Positions 8,088 through 15,783 of a stretch of 64,000 nucleotides of DNA are shown here, piece by piece. The stretch spans positions 19,274-83,273 of the forward strand of contig NZ_JAFBDK010000017.1 in assembly GCF_016908195.1 (NCBI RefSeq), given 5' to 3'. Under the pieces are notes generated by a model. That model did not search any database, was not told the DNA's origin, and saw only the letters and a list, made by a program, of their open reading frames with translations. Source of the stretch: Jeotgalibacillus terrae. GTDB taxonomy: Bacteria; Bacillota; Bacilli; Bacillales; Jeotgalibacillaceae. How positions within the stretch are numbered: the first letter of the stretch is position 1; every line of letters begins with the position of its first letter. Position numbers and translations under genes: made by a program.

Positions 8088-8648
8088 TTGTCTAAGCACG
8101 ACCTGCGTGTGGTAAAAACAAAAGAACGGATTCACTATGCACTGACTGAATGTCTAAAAGAAAAGCCGCTTAGCCGGATTAAAATTACTGAACTCTGTAA
8201 GACAGCTAATATTAACCGGGGGACATTTTATTTTCATTATCAGGAAGTTGGAGATGTATTCATGGAGTTCTTTGAAGAGATCATGGAGGACCTGAAGGAT
8301 TCATACGAAGAACCCTACCGGCACAATGTATTTTTAGATGTAAAAAATCTTGATCCGGACACAGTACGAATTTTTCATCATATAAAAAAGTACGAGGACT
8401 TCTACAGTGTAATTTTCTCAGAAAAAGTGTCGATCTCTTACTATTATATGTTTTTTGACGCGGTGAAAGAAGTGCTCGAAAAAGACCCCCACAGCGAAAA
8501 AATTGATGGACCGCGTGACTTCTTTTTCTCCTATACTTCCAATGCAATCATTGGTCTGATCATCGAGTGGTACAGAAGAGGTTTCAGGGATTCCGCTGAA
8601 GACATGAGCAGGAATCTGGTATTTATTTTGAAAAAGGGGGAACGATGA
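8088..8648 (+). CDS. TetR/AcrR-family transcriptional regulator
   Basis: 186 aa. The N-terminal HTH is at residues about 8-55, with SRIKITELCKTANINRGTFY and FHY as the recognition helix, in the form seen in B. subtilis YxaF/DhaS-like TetR members that carry a C-terminal TetR_C_8-like ligand domain. The start is a TTG at 8088, with AAGGGG 8 nt upstream. It is divergent from the SDR gene and likely represses it. The inducing ligand is not known. Confidence 0.88.
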   Translation: MSKHDLRVVKTKERIHYALTECLKEKPLSRIKITELCKTANINRGTFYFHYQEVGDVFMEFFEEIMEDLKDSYEEPYRHNVFLDVKNLDPDTVRIFHHIKKYEDFYSVIFSEKVSISYYYMFFDAVKEVLEKDPHSEKIDGPRDFFFSYTSNAIIGLIIEWYRRGFRDSAEDMSRNLVFILKKGER

Positions 8649-8654
8649 TTAAAA

Positions 8655-8681
8655 AACGAAAGGCCTGATTACCAGGCCTTA
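8655..8681 (-). terminator. Terminator of the uppS-like gene
   Basis: Stem AAGGCCTG / CAGGCCTT with a 5-nt loop, followed on the minus strand by CGTTTTTT. It lies between convergent genes. Confidence 0.85.
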
Positions 8682-8690
8682 GCGTTACCC

Positions 8691-9377
8691 TTACAACCCG
8701 CCAAAGCGTCTGTGACGCACGGCAAACTCATCTATCGCAGCATCAAACTCTTCTACTGAAAAGTCAGGCCAGAGTGAATCTGAAAAACAAAACTCTGTAT
8801 ATGCCATCTGCCACAGAAGGAAATTACTCAATCTCTTCTCCCCACCAGTTCTGATCAGCAGATCCGGATCCGGCATACCTGCTGTGTAAAGGTACTTCTC
8901 AAGATGATCTTCAGTTACGTCATCTCCAGCAGCTTTCATCTCCTCAAACGCTTTAAGGAGCTCCTGCCTTCCACCATAATTCAGCGCAAAATTCAACTGC
9001 AGGCCATCATTCTTAGCAGTCTTCCTCACAGCATGCTTAAGGGCTTCACGCGTACTGTAAGGAAGCTGCCGGATGTCTCCAAGTATATTTATTTTTACGT
9101 TGTTCTTCATTAATTCCGGAAGATATTGAAACAAAAACTTCTTAGGCAGCTGTAGAATAAACTCAACTTCTTTCTGAGGCCTTTTCCAGTTTTCGCTGGA
9201 GAAAGTATAAAGCGTCAGAAACTTCACGTCTCTTTCAGCCGCTCTTTTCACGATTTTCACTACAGTCGACACGCCTTCAACATGACCATCCGTCCGTGAC
9301 AGCCCCCTTCTCTCTGCCCAGCGCCCGTTACCATCCATAATAATTGCTATATGTGAAATGTCTGCTAATTGACTCAT
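8691..9377 (-). CDS. Isoprenyl transferase, stand-alone UppS-like paralogue
   Basis: 228-aa cis-prenyltransferase. IIMDGNGRWA near residues 12-21 gives the catalytic Asp, TFSSENWKRP the substrate region, and DLLIRTGGEKRLSNFLLWQ the IPP-binding block, all intact. It is shorter than housekeeping UppS (about 250-260 aa) at the N-terminus. It is not beside frr, cdsA or dxr, where bacilli keep uppS, so this is probably a second enzyme, or a rearranged locus if it is the only one. Product chain length cannot be inferred. A 33-bp perfect palindrome lies 45 bp upstream. Confidence 0.87.
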   Translation of the reverse strand: MSQLADISHIAIIMDGNGRWAERRGLSRTDGHVEGVSTVVKIVKRAAERDVKFLTLYTFSSENWKRPQKEVEFILQLPKKFLFQYLPELMKNNVKINILGDIRQLPYSTREALKHAVRKTAKNDGLQLNFALNYGGRQELLKAFEEMKAAGDDVTEDHLEKYLYTAGMPDPDLLIRTGGEKRLSNFLLWQMAYTEFCFSDSLWPDFSVEEFDAAIDEFAVRHRRFGGL

Positions 9378-9421
9378 GAATTCTCACCTTTCAATTTGGA
9401 ATGAATTAATTATGATTATAA

Positions 9422-9454
9422 ATAAATTTTTATTGATAATCAATAAAAATTTAT
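9422..9454. promoter_or_regulatory. 33-bp perfect A/T-rich palindrome upstream of the uppS-like gene
   Basis: The arms ATAAATTTTTATTGAT (9422-9437) and ATCAATAAAAATTTAT (9439-9454) are perfect reverse complements around a single A. It ends 45 bp before the start codon. The core ATTGATAATCAAT recalls 7-1-7 operators of Fur-type regulators but is not an exact match to any I know. No T-run follows, so an operator or cruciform is likelier than a terminator. Confidence 0.6.
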
Positions 9455-9516
9455 ACAATATTCATTTATTGGGAGTATATAACTAATTAAATTCATACTC
9501 GTCTTTAAAAAATAAA

Positions 9517-9700
9517 GCTCTGTTAATAGTGGCTGTTGATTTCCGCTTCAGGGGGAACCCTTTCCGCAGGGCGTGCGGTGAGCCTCCTCGAAGCTACGCT
9601 TCTGCGGGGTCTCACCTGTCACGCTTCTCCTGTTGGAGTCGTCCCCCTTCCGCTCCAATCACCAGCTGTGCCAAAACAACATTGGGCTTTAACAAAGCCC
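9517..9700. repeat. Family A palindromic element, long copy (2 of 7)
   Basis: Runs from GCTCTGTTAA and GGCTGTTGATTTCCGCT through the central stem CGGTGAGCCTCCTCG / GGGGTCTCACCTGTC to ATCACCAGCTGTGCC and GGGCTTTAACAAAGCCC. No coding capacity. It lies between the 33-bp palindrome and the terminator of the hydrolase gene. Confidence 0.88.
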
Positions 9701-9707
9701 AAAATAA

Positions 9708-9761
9708 AAAAGTATTCTGCAGTGTAGACCAGTAAAACCGTCTACTCTACAGAATACTTTT
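9708..9761 (-). terminator. Terminator of the hydrolase/membrane fusion gene
   Basis: Long stem AAAGTATTCTG-AGAGTAGAC against GTCTACACT-CAGAATACTTT, with TTTTTTATTTT on the minus strand. Confidence 0.85.
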
Positions 9762-9799
9762 AATTAAAGGTTTTTCACTTTTTTTCTGTATCTAACATT

Positions 9800-11815
9800 T
9801 TAGATGATTGTATATAGCGCAGTGTTTGCAATCGTGATCATGGTCATTAATAGCGTGTTAAGAAATGCTGCTACATAAACATTACCTGTTTTTCTATACA
9901 AATAACGATTAAATACAGCTGCAATTGCTAACACCGGCACTAGACCAATGACAATAATTGAAGATAGTGACTGACTCGGGTATCCTGCTGTTCCAGTTAA
10001 GAATAACAGACCGTAATGATAAACGAGGTACAGAGCGAGACCACCCACAAAGTGAAATATTGATATGACATAACCTTTATAGCCATCGTATTTTACAGTA
10101 GCTGTATTCATGTTCACCGAAAGACCTACTACAAAATAATAGATGAAGAACAGTGGTGCATATTTAAGTAAAGCGATTAGATGCTGTGCTTCAAATGTTT
10201 TAACCGCAAATGTCCATAATCTGAAATCAGTTTTAAATAGGCTATCAACAATGAAGAGAAGCCCATATCCAGCCACCACTGCTAAAATCGCAACCGATAA
10301 TGAAGCAACAATCGTCTTAAAACCTGTTTTTAAACCGTAATTCTGAACTGTTGCCCCATCAGGCTTTTTCGAAACGAAATGATAACAAACCATGATAATA
10401 AGCGTGACGATCGCCACGTTAAGTGCCCAGTATAGAACCGGGTTAACGGTCGGGGCACCAAAGAATTCTGTTGTCGCAATTAAATCAGCCTGATTTCTCA
10501 AGAAGAAATACTGAATGACACTTAACACCAATACAATGAACGAACATGATTTGATGGTTCTTTCTGCATTTTTCACAATGGAAACAATCAGAACGATCGC
10601 TGCTAATGCAATAAAGATCATGCTGACCTGTCTTAACAGGCGCATGCCATAAAAGTCTCCACCGTAGTAAGCAGAGAAGAATATAGCTGGGAACAATGCA
10701 CCAAAAACAATCAGTAATAGTCCTGCAAGCTTCCCGCCATTTGTTTTTGGTTCAGGAAGTGATGCCGGTTTGCTTGTATAAATGTTCTTCAAGAACGGTA
10801 ATTTTCCTAATAAATTGATGAACGGAATAAAGAATAAAAAGAAACCAATTAAAGCTACAAATGAAAACCATTCTTTCCATACCCATGTCTGACCATCCTG
10901 CCCGACTGATACGAGTGCATCATAATCGGCAAATGTCATATCATAGAAATCAATCGCATGAGCTGTAGAAGTCTCAGAAAAATGATTCCATGGATGAGTT
11001 TCATTCGGCTGATAGATAATTCGTTTTCCGCCATCGACATCATAGACAGTACCTGCTGAGGCCGTTTCAGGGTTACCTAAAAAGCCCATTCCTTCTTCTG
11101 TAGCAACATAGTTTTTCTTTACAACTGACTGACCAGCGCCTGTTGCTGCAGCATCAAAGAAAAATTCATCGTACTGACCTGCAATTTTACCTGAAAATCT
11201 CGGTCCATAAGATCCATTGATTTCTTCATCTGTAAATCCAAGTGTCTTAATCCATTGATAATCTGATCCCATCGTGAGGGATGCAAAGATTTTTCTGATA
11301 CCGCTTTCCTGAAAATCTACTTCATCGAGCATCACCGCATGGGTAGAAGAGAAACCGCCCATTGAATGACCCGATACTGCGATGACACCATTACCTTCCT
11401 CATCTTTTAACACATATTCCTGATCATACATATACTGAACAGCATCATATATAGCGTGCGGCCAGAACGAAAAGAAAGGAACCGGCTTTTCTGTTGTATT
11501 TGTTGAATGGCCATGGTCATATTGATCCAACGCCAGCACAACATATCCTCTTTTTGACATCTCAATCGCCTGGGCATCCTGCATTTCGGCTGAGTTAAGA
11601 TATCCATGTGTGGCGATGATGGTTGGCTTCGCTTCCTGATCAGCATCATCAGGTTTATAGAGAAGTCCTGACAATTCACCTCTTGGGGTCTCAAAATAAA
11701 TTCTTGAAACATCAACATCTCCGTGCGAACTGTTAAATAACGACGCGACAAAACTGCCGGCAAAAATCAATAATAATGAAAGCACTAAAAATATAATAGG
11801 CTTCTTTCTCATCAT
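9800..11815 (-). CDS. Alpha/beta hydrolase fused to a C-terminal multi-pass membrane domain
   Basis: 671 aa. A signal-anchor helix (residues about 5-25) precedes an alpha/beta-hydrolase region (about 35-300). It has ATHGYLN, LDQYDHGHS and the nucleophile elbow GHSMGG (Ser), with a late HPWNH that may hold the catalytic His. From about residue 315 to the end there are roughly nine or ten hydrophobic helices. The hydrolase part probably faces outside the membrane. RBS AAAGGGG. Monocistronic. Substrate unknown; lipid or peptide ester hydrolysis is a guess. Confidence 0.8.
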   Translation of the reverse strand: MMRKKPIIFLVLSLLLIFAGSFVASLFNSSHGDVDVSRIYFETPRGELSGLLYKPDDADQEAKPTIIATHGYLNSAEMQDAQAIEMSKRGYVVLALDQYDHGHSTNTTEKPVPFFSFWPHAIYDAVQYMYDQEYVLKDEEGNGVIAVSGHSMGGFSSTHAVMLDEVDFQESGIRKIFASLTMGSDYQWIKTLGFTDEEINGSYGPRFSGKIAGQYDEFFFDAAATGAGQSVVKKNYVATEEGMGFLGNPETASAGTVYDVDGGKRIIYQPNETHPWNHFSETSTAHAIDFYDMTFADYDALVSVGQDGQTWVWKEWFSFVALIGFFLFFIPFINLLGKLPFLKNIYTSKPASLPEPKTNGGKLAGLLLIVFGALFPAIFFSAYYGGDFYGMRLLRQVSMIFIALAAIVLIVSIVKNAERTIKSCSFIVLVLSVIQYFFLRNQADLIATTEFFGAPTVNPVLYWALNVAIVTLIIMVCYHFVSKKPDGATVQNYGLKTGFKTIVASLSVAILAVVAGYGLLFIVDSLFKTDFRLWTFAVKTFEAQHLIALLKYAPLFFIYYFVVGLSVNMNTATVKYDGYKGYVISIFHFVGGLALYLVYHYGLLFLTGTAGYPSQSLSSIIVIGLVPVLAIAAVFNRYLYRKTGNVYVAAFLNTLLMTMITIANTALYTII

Positions 11816-11946
11816 CCCATCCCCTTTATGTTATTAAAAAATGTAAACCCAACTCTAATCCCCCAGCATTCAATTACTTCCGTTTAATTAAAATATGTAT
11901 AAGAACTCACCCCCATGAAGCTTCTCTGACATTTAGAGAATAAAAA

Positions 11947-11995
11947 AGACACATTAAATCGCCCGAAACAAATGTTTAGGCAAAATAATGTGTCT
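11947..11995 (-). terminator. Terminator of glpP
   Basis: Outer stem AGACACATTA / TAATGTGTCT and inner pairing GCC-AAACA / TGTTT-GGC, then TTTTTTATTC on the minus strand. It lies about 130 bp after the glpP stop. The rest of the 310-bp spacer 11816-12125 is A/T-rich and must hold the promoter of the downstream hydrolase gene; nothing else is evident. Confidence 0.75.
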
Positions 11996-12125
11996 CCTCA
12001 TCTCGTCACAAAATATTAACTTTATGAAAGTATATAAATTAATGAAAGCGTTGTCAATCTCATTTAGTTATTTTTCTATAATAATTGTAAAATTAATTTC
12101 TAATAAATCAATGTCAAACTCCCTG

Positions 12126-12659
12126 CTACCACAGACTCCTGTCTGAAGTTGTAACAGCTGTAGCCCCGTTATTTAACGAATTCTCAACATCTTCTTTTGT
12201 ACGAATAAGACCACCTGCGATTAATGGAATCCCAGTTTCGTCGCTTATTTCTTTCAAAATATCCGGAATAATACCGGGTAAAACTTCGATATAGTCAGGC
12301 TGGATTTTTTTACATGCGTTTAAGTTATGATCAAGCGCATGACTATCGAGTGCAAATAAACGCTGAATGCCCATCACATTATATTTTTTCGCAAAAGCAA
12401 TAACTGATGACTTTGTTGAAATAATCCCATCAACTTTTACATTATTAATTAAGTATTCAAGACCATACTCGTCCACTTTTAACCCCTGAATAAGGTCAGC
12501 ATGCATAAACACTTTTTTCTCTTGCTGCTTTGCATATCTGACAACGCTTTCAATTTGTGAAAGACGCGTCTCAAGTAAAATAATTGTTTCATGATCTTTT
12601 CTTAACGCGTATTCAAAATCCTTCATATTACGCACAGCAGGTATAACATTCTTTAACAA
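12126..12659 (-). CDS. glpP: GlpP-family glycerol-3-phosphate-responsive antiterminator
   Basis: 177 aa. It matches the GlpP family across its length: VIPAVRN at the start, FMHADLIQGL, DGIISTKS, ALDSH, DYIEVLPG and PLIAGGLI, the last resembling a phosphate-binding TIM-barrel loop. In B. subtilis GlpP binds glycerol-3-phosphate and lets polymerase read through leader terminators of glp mRNAs. The start is a TTG at 12659 with GAGGTG 5 nt upstream. No glpF, glpK, glpD or glpT is in this window, so it is an orphan here. A short family A element lies just upstream. Confidence 0.9.
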   Translation of the reverse strand: MLKNVIPAVRNMKDFEYALRKDHETIILLETRLSQIESVVRYAKQQEKKVFMHADLIQGLKVDEYGLEYLINNVKVDGIISTKSSVIAFAKKYNVMGIQRLFALDSHALDHNLNACKKIQPDYIEVLPGIIPDILKEISDETGIPLIAGGLIRTKEDVENSLNNGATAVTTSDRSLW

Positions 12660-12692
12660 CCTATCACCTCTTTTGACTTTTTTAACTTGATA

Positions 12693-12788
12693 GCTCTGTT
12701 AAGAGGGCTGTTGATTTTCGCTGCAGGGGGAACGCTTTCCGCTTCAATCACCAGCTGTGCCAGAACAACATTGGTCTCTAACATAGCC
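12693..12788. repeat. Family A palindromic element, short copy (3 of 7)
   Basis: 96 bp with both family ends (GCTCTGTTAA, GGCTGTTGATTTTCGCT; ATCACCAGCTGTGCC, CTAACATAGCC) but no central GTGAGCC/GGTCTCAC stem. It lies 33 bp upstream of the glpP start, where promoter elements would be expected. Confidence 0.85.
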
Positions 12789-12965
12789 AACTTGATAACG
12801 AAAGTATTTATTATATGAATCGTGTATTCTCTCAAAAGGTATTGTTCTTTTTATGAATACGACAATTTGCATAATAAATAATTCGTTTAACAAAATATAC
12901 CTCCTTCAAAAGGTTTAGTCAATTACCCTGCTAAAGATTTAACGATCTAAAGTACTATAGTATAC

Positions 12966-13002
12966 AAAAAACAGCATCCACCCCTATTAGTGAATGCTGC
13001 TT
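12966..13002 (-). terminator. Terminator of truA
   Basis: Stem CAGCATTCA / TGGATGCTG (one mismatch), then GTTTTTTG on the minus strand. Confidence 0.8.
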
Positions 13003-13034
13003 CTATTCAATATGTGTCTCACTGGGGAAATATC

Positions 13035-13772
13035 TTAAAAACCAACCTTCTCCAAATACAATCCTTCTCCATCAGCCATACGGCCCGTCTGTATTCTTTC
13101 TTTGGATTCGAGAATGGCGGGTATTGCGGCTGCATCCATTTCTCCCAATCCGACTTCGATCAGGCTTCCGACAATTTTTCTAACCATATTGTAAAGGAAG
13201 CCGTTACCACGAATGCTGATTTCAATAAATCCTGCATCTTCAGTAATATCAAGCGAATATATTTCACGAACCATAGACTTCTTCTTCGATTTCGCGTTCG
13301 AATAAGAAGTAAAATCATGTTCTCCGAGAAAATGCTGAGATGCATGTCTCATCTTTTCGATATCAAGCTTTTCATCAACATGCATACTGTATTTCCGCAT
13401 GAAGGGATGTGTATACTGCTCGTTCCAGATCTTATACAAATACGTTTTATCTTTCGCATTATAACGGGAATGAAAGCGGTCATGCATCAGCGTCACGTCG
13501 GTAACGCTAATATCATGCGGAAGATATCTGTTCAAATACTTCATCACTTCATCTTCAGTTGCATCTTTACGCATCTTAAAGTTAGCAATCTGAGCAAGCG
13601 CATGTACACCGGCATCCGTTCTGCCGGATCCAATGATTTCAATCTTTTCTCCCGCCAGCTCTGTCAACACGTTTTCAATTTTCCCCTGAATGGTGTTATC
13701 GCTGTTACCAAGACGTTGCCAGCCCTTATAGCGGCCTCCGTCATATTGAATGGTTAGTTTGTAATTGTTCAT
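13035..13772 (-). CDS. truA: tRNA pseudouridine(38-40) synthase TruA, paralogue
   Basis: 245 aa, typical of TruA, which isomerises uridines 38-40 of the tRNA anticodon arm. The catalytic-Asp motif is GSGRTDAGVHA (residues about 48-58). YDGGRYKGWQ, HDRFHSRYNA and GNGFLYNMVRKIVG are present. In bacilli the housekeeping truA sits beside rplQ/ecfT/rplM. This copy is alone between glpP and a VWA gene, so it may be a second TruA as in the B. cereus group. Activity is very likely; redundancy is inference. Confidence 0.92.
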   Translation of the reverse strand: MNNYKLTIQYDGGRYKGWQRLGNSDNTIQGKIENVLTELAGEKIEIIGSGRTDAGVHALAQIANFKMRKDATEDEVMKYLNRYLPHDISVTDVTLMHDRFHSRYNAKDKTYLYKIWNEQYTHPFMRKYSMHVDEKLDIEKMRHASQHFLGEHDFTSYSNAKSKKKSMVREIYSLDITEDAGFIEISIRGNGFLYNMVRKIVGSLIEVGLGEMDAAAIPAILESKERIQTGRMADGEGLYLEKVGF

Positions 13773-13834
13773 TTAGATCTCCTTGTTTAACCCTTTAGTC
13801 CCCTGCACCTGCAAATTCAGATCGGGGAATTGTC

Positions 13835-14491
13835 TTATGATTTTTTCTTTCTGCGCTGTTTTACATCTTTACGGATTTCCTCAAAACAGGTCTCATCTAC
13901 CGTTCCTGCTTCCCGGAATGACGCGACAGCCTGTGCCATTACTTTATAGTTTAATTGTGTGCCCTTCTGATCAGCAAGATAATCTATCGCTCTGTCAGAT
14001 GAGATTCCATACCTATCAGCAGTTTTGACTGCGTCCAGGTTTGCTCCAAGAAAAACGAATTCCCAACCGTACTCTGTCTTTTGCTGTTCGATGAGAGCTT
14101 TGATCTTTCCGGCTGAATATTCGCAGCTTGAATTCTCCTCTCCATCAGTAATTATAACAAACATCACCTTCTCAGCACGGGCATCAGCTTTAGCGTACTT
14201 CTGCACATTGATGATTTTGTGCAGCGTTCTTCCTACCGCATCAAGAAGCGCCGTTGATCCGCCGATCTGGTAATCCTTTTCAGTCAGTGGGCTGACCTCT
14301 CTTATATCCATGCGATCATGAAGCAACTCATACGTATGATCAAATAATATAGTCGTGATATTGCATTCACCTTTAATCATCTTCTGCTTTTCAAGCATTG
14401 AGTTGTACCCGCCTATTGTATCAGATTCCAACCCACTCATCGATCCGCTTTTATCCAGTATGAACACTAATTCGGTTAAGGCAGTTTTCAT
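13835..14491 (-). CDS. VWA domain protein
   Basis: 218 aa, essentially one von Willebrand A domain. The MIDAS motif is complete: DKSGSMSG near residues 13-20 (DxSxS), the Thr in GGSTALLDA and the Asp in ITDGEENSS. A metal-dependent adhesion or chaperone-like role is implied. No signal peptide or membrane helix, so cytoplasmic. The C-terminus is strongly basic (KQRRKKK). A strong RBS is GAGGAGG. It lies 135 bp after the macro-domain gene on the same strand. TerY-like VWA proteins occur in stress or defence modules, but this one has no ter partners here. Confidence 0.88.
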   Translation of the reverse strand: MKTALTELVFILDKSGSMSGLESDTIGGYNSMLEKQKMIKGECNITTILFDHTYELLHDRMDIREVSPLTEKDYQIGGSTALLDAVGRTLHKIINVQKYAKADARAEKVMFVIITDGEENSSCEYSAGKIKALIEQQKTEYGWEFVFLGANLDAVKTADRYGISSDRAIDYLADQKGTQLNYKVMAQAVASFREAGTVDETCFEEIRKDVKQRRKKKS

Positions 14492-14626
14492 GATGATGTC
14501 CTCCTCAAGTTTTGTAACTTAAGGATAACAAGCTCAATTTATCCAACGGTCGCTTCAGAAGCGACAAATTAAGTTTGATGTTTTCAGACTGAATCATACC
14601 TGCAGCTTATTCCCACAATCTGTACT

Positions 14627-15634
14627 TCAACTACCCAGTAACGGTAATTCGTACTTGAAAAGGACCTCATTAATCTCGAAAATATCATATCTCCCATTCA
14701 CAATAAAATATTCGATAATCACATCAAATTTTTGACTGCGTGACAATGCGTACCCTGCCCGCTTTAATAGGTCAGCTGTTTCTTCAACCGACAACTCTAA
14801 TGCAATCGCGAGAGCCACAGCTGTGCGCTTGCTCGGTTCATAGCCTTTAGCTGTTCTGATTTTTGAAAACAGCCTTCTATCAAGATTTGCACGTTTGTAT
14901 ACTTCAACGTCAGTCTTTCCCTTAAGATCAATCAGCCGCATAAGTGAAGTCGAAAACGGTTCATCAAGATGATCGACAAAATCTTCTATCGGCAGATGTA
15001 ATTCTTTGAAATCATTATCCTGATCACTCGGACGCTGCAGAGACTTATATAAAAATTCCTGTTCATCATGTAGTAAGTCTCTTCTTTTTATTTCGTACTT
15101 TTCCACATAATACTCGTCAATATAACTTTCAACAGATCCAAGCAGTTCCTGGCTTATTTTAAATGCTGACTGATCAAATATAACCAGCATCACATTTATA
15201 TCATGAACAGTAAGAAAATCCTGTATAGCAGCAGTCGCCACTTGCAGAGCCTCAGCTTTTGGATAACCGAATATACCGCTTGAAATTAACGGGAATGCAA
15301 TGCTCTCACATTTATTTTCAACAGCTCTCTTCAAGGAATTTATGTATGAAGTACGAAGATCATTTTCGCTCTTCTCTTTGTTCGCGTGATGATAAACCGG
15401 ACCAGCTGTATGAATAATGAACTTAGCCGGCAGATTAAACCCTGGAGTAATCACCGCTTCCCCTGTATGAATAGGGGAAAGTCCGTCACACGCCTCCTGA
15501 AGTTCAGATACTCCTGCCGCGTTAAAAATGGCACCGCAGACACCACCGCCCATTTGCAACGCAGTGTTAGCAGCATTCACAATTGCATCCACCTCTAATT
15601 TTGTTATGTCCTGCCTGATGATCGTAAAGGGCAT
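14627..15634 (-). CDS. Macro-domain protein with C-terminal HTH-like region
   Basis: 335 aa. Residues 1 to about 170 form a macro (Appr-1''-p processing) domain: DAIVNAANT, GGGVCGAIFNAAG, IIHTAGPVYHH and FPLISSGIFGYP, the ADP-ribose-binding loops. It may hydrolyse O-acetyl-ADP-ribose or ADP-ribosyl groups. Residues about 205-335 are all-helical. One stretch (LIDLKGKTDVEVYKRANLD, then PSKRTAVALAIALELSVEE) resembles an XRE-like helix-turn-helix followed by a small helical tail, as attached to macro domains in other Firmicutes. RBS AAGGAGTG. It heads a possible two-gene unit with the VWA protein. Confidence 0.85.
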   Translation of the reverse strand: MPFTIIRQDITKLEVDAIVNAANTALQMGGGVCGAIFNAAGVSELQEACDGLSPIHTGEAVITPGFNLPAKFIIHTAGPVYHHANKEKSENDLRTSYINSLKRAVENKCESIAFPLISSGIFGYPKAEALQVATAAIQDFLTVHDINVMLVIFDQSAFKISQELLGSVESYIDEYYVEKYEIKRRDLLHDEQEFLYKSLQRPSDQDNDFKELHLPIEDFVDHLDEPFSTSLMRLIDLKGKTDVEVYKRANLDRRLFSKIRTAKGYEPSKRTAVALAIALELSVEETADLLKRAGYALSRSQKFDVIIEYFIVNGRYDIFEINEVLFKYELPLLGS

Positions 15635-15674
15635 TGCTCTATCACTCCTTTTACTTATTATAAGGTAAAAGTGA

Positions 15675-15717
15675 GGGACGGAGTGACAGTTCTATGATCG
15701 AACTGTCACTCCGTCCC
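15675..15717 (-). terminator. Strong hairpin, probable terminator of nupG
   Basis: Perfect 18-bp stem GGGACGGAGTGACAGTTC with a 7-nt loop. The following T tract on the minus strand is weak (CACTTTTACC). Confidence 0.7.
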
Positions 15718-15783
15718 GATTATAAACGTGTTTAAATGTCATATTCCTAAGATAATTCTCGATCAACAGAATCATGATGATTC

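Noticed and set aside
12990..13757. Plus-strand 255-aa frame
   Set aside because: Antisense to truA; the composition looks like a reverse-strand shadow and no domain is recognisable.
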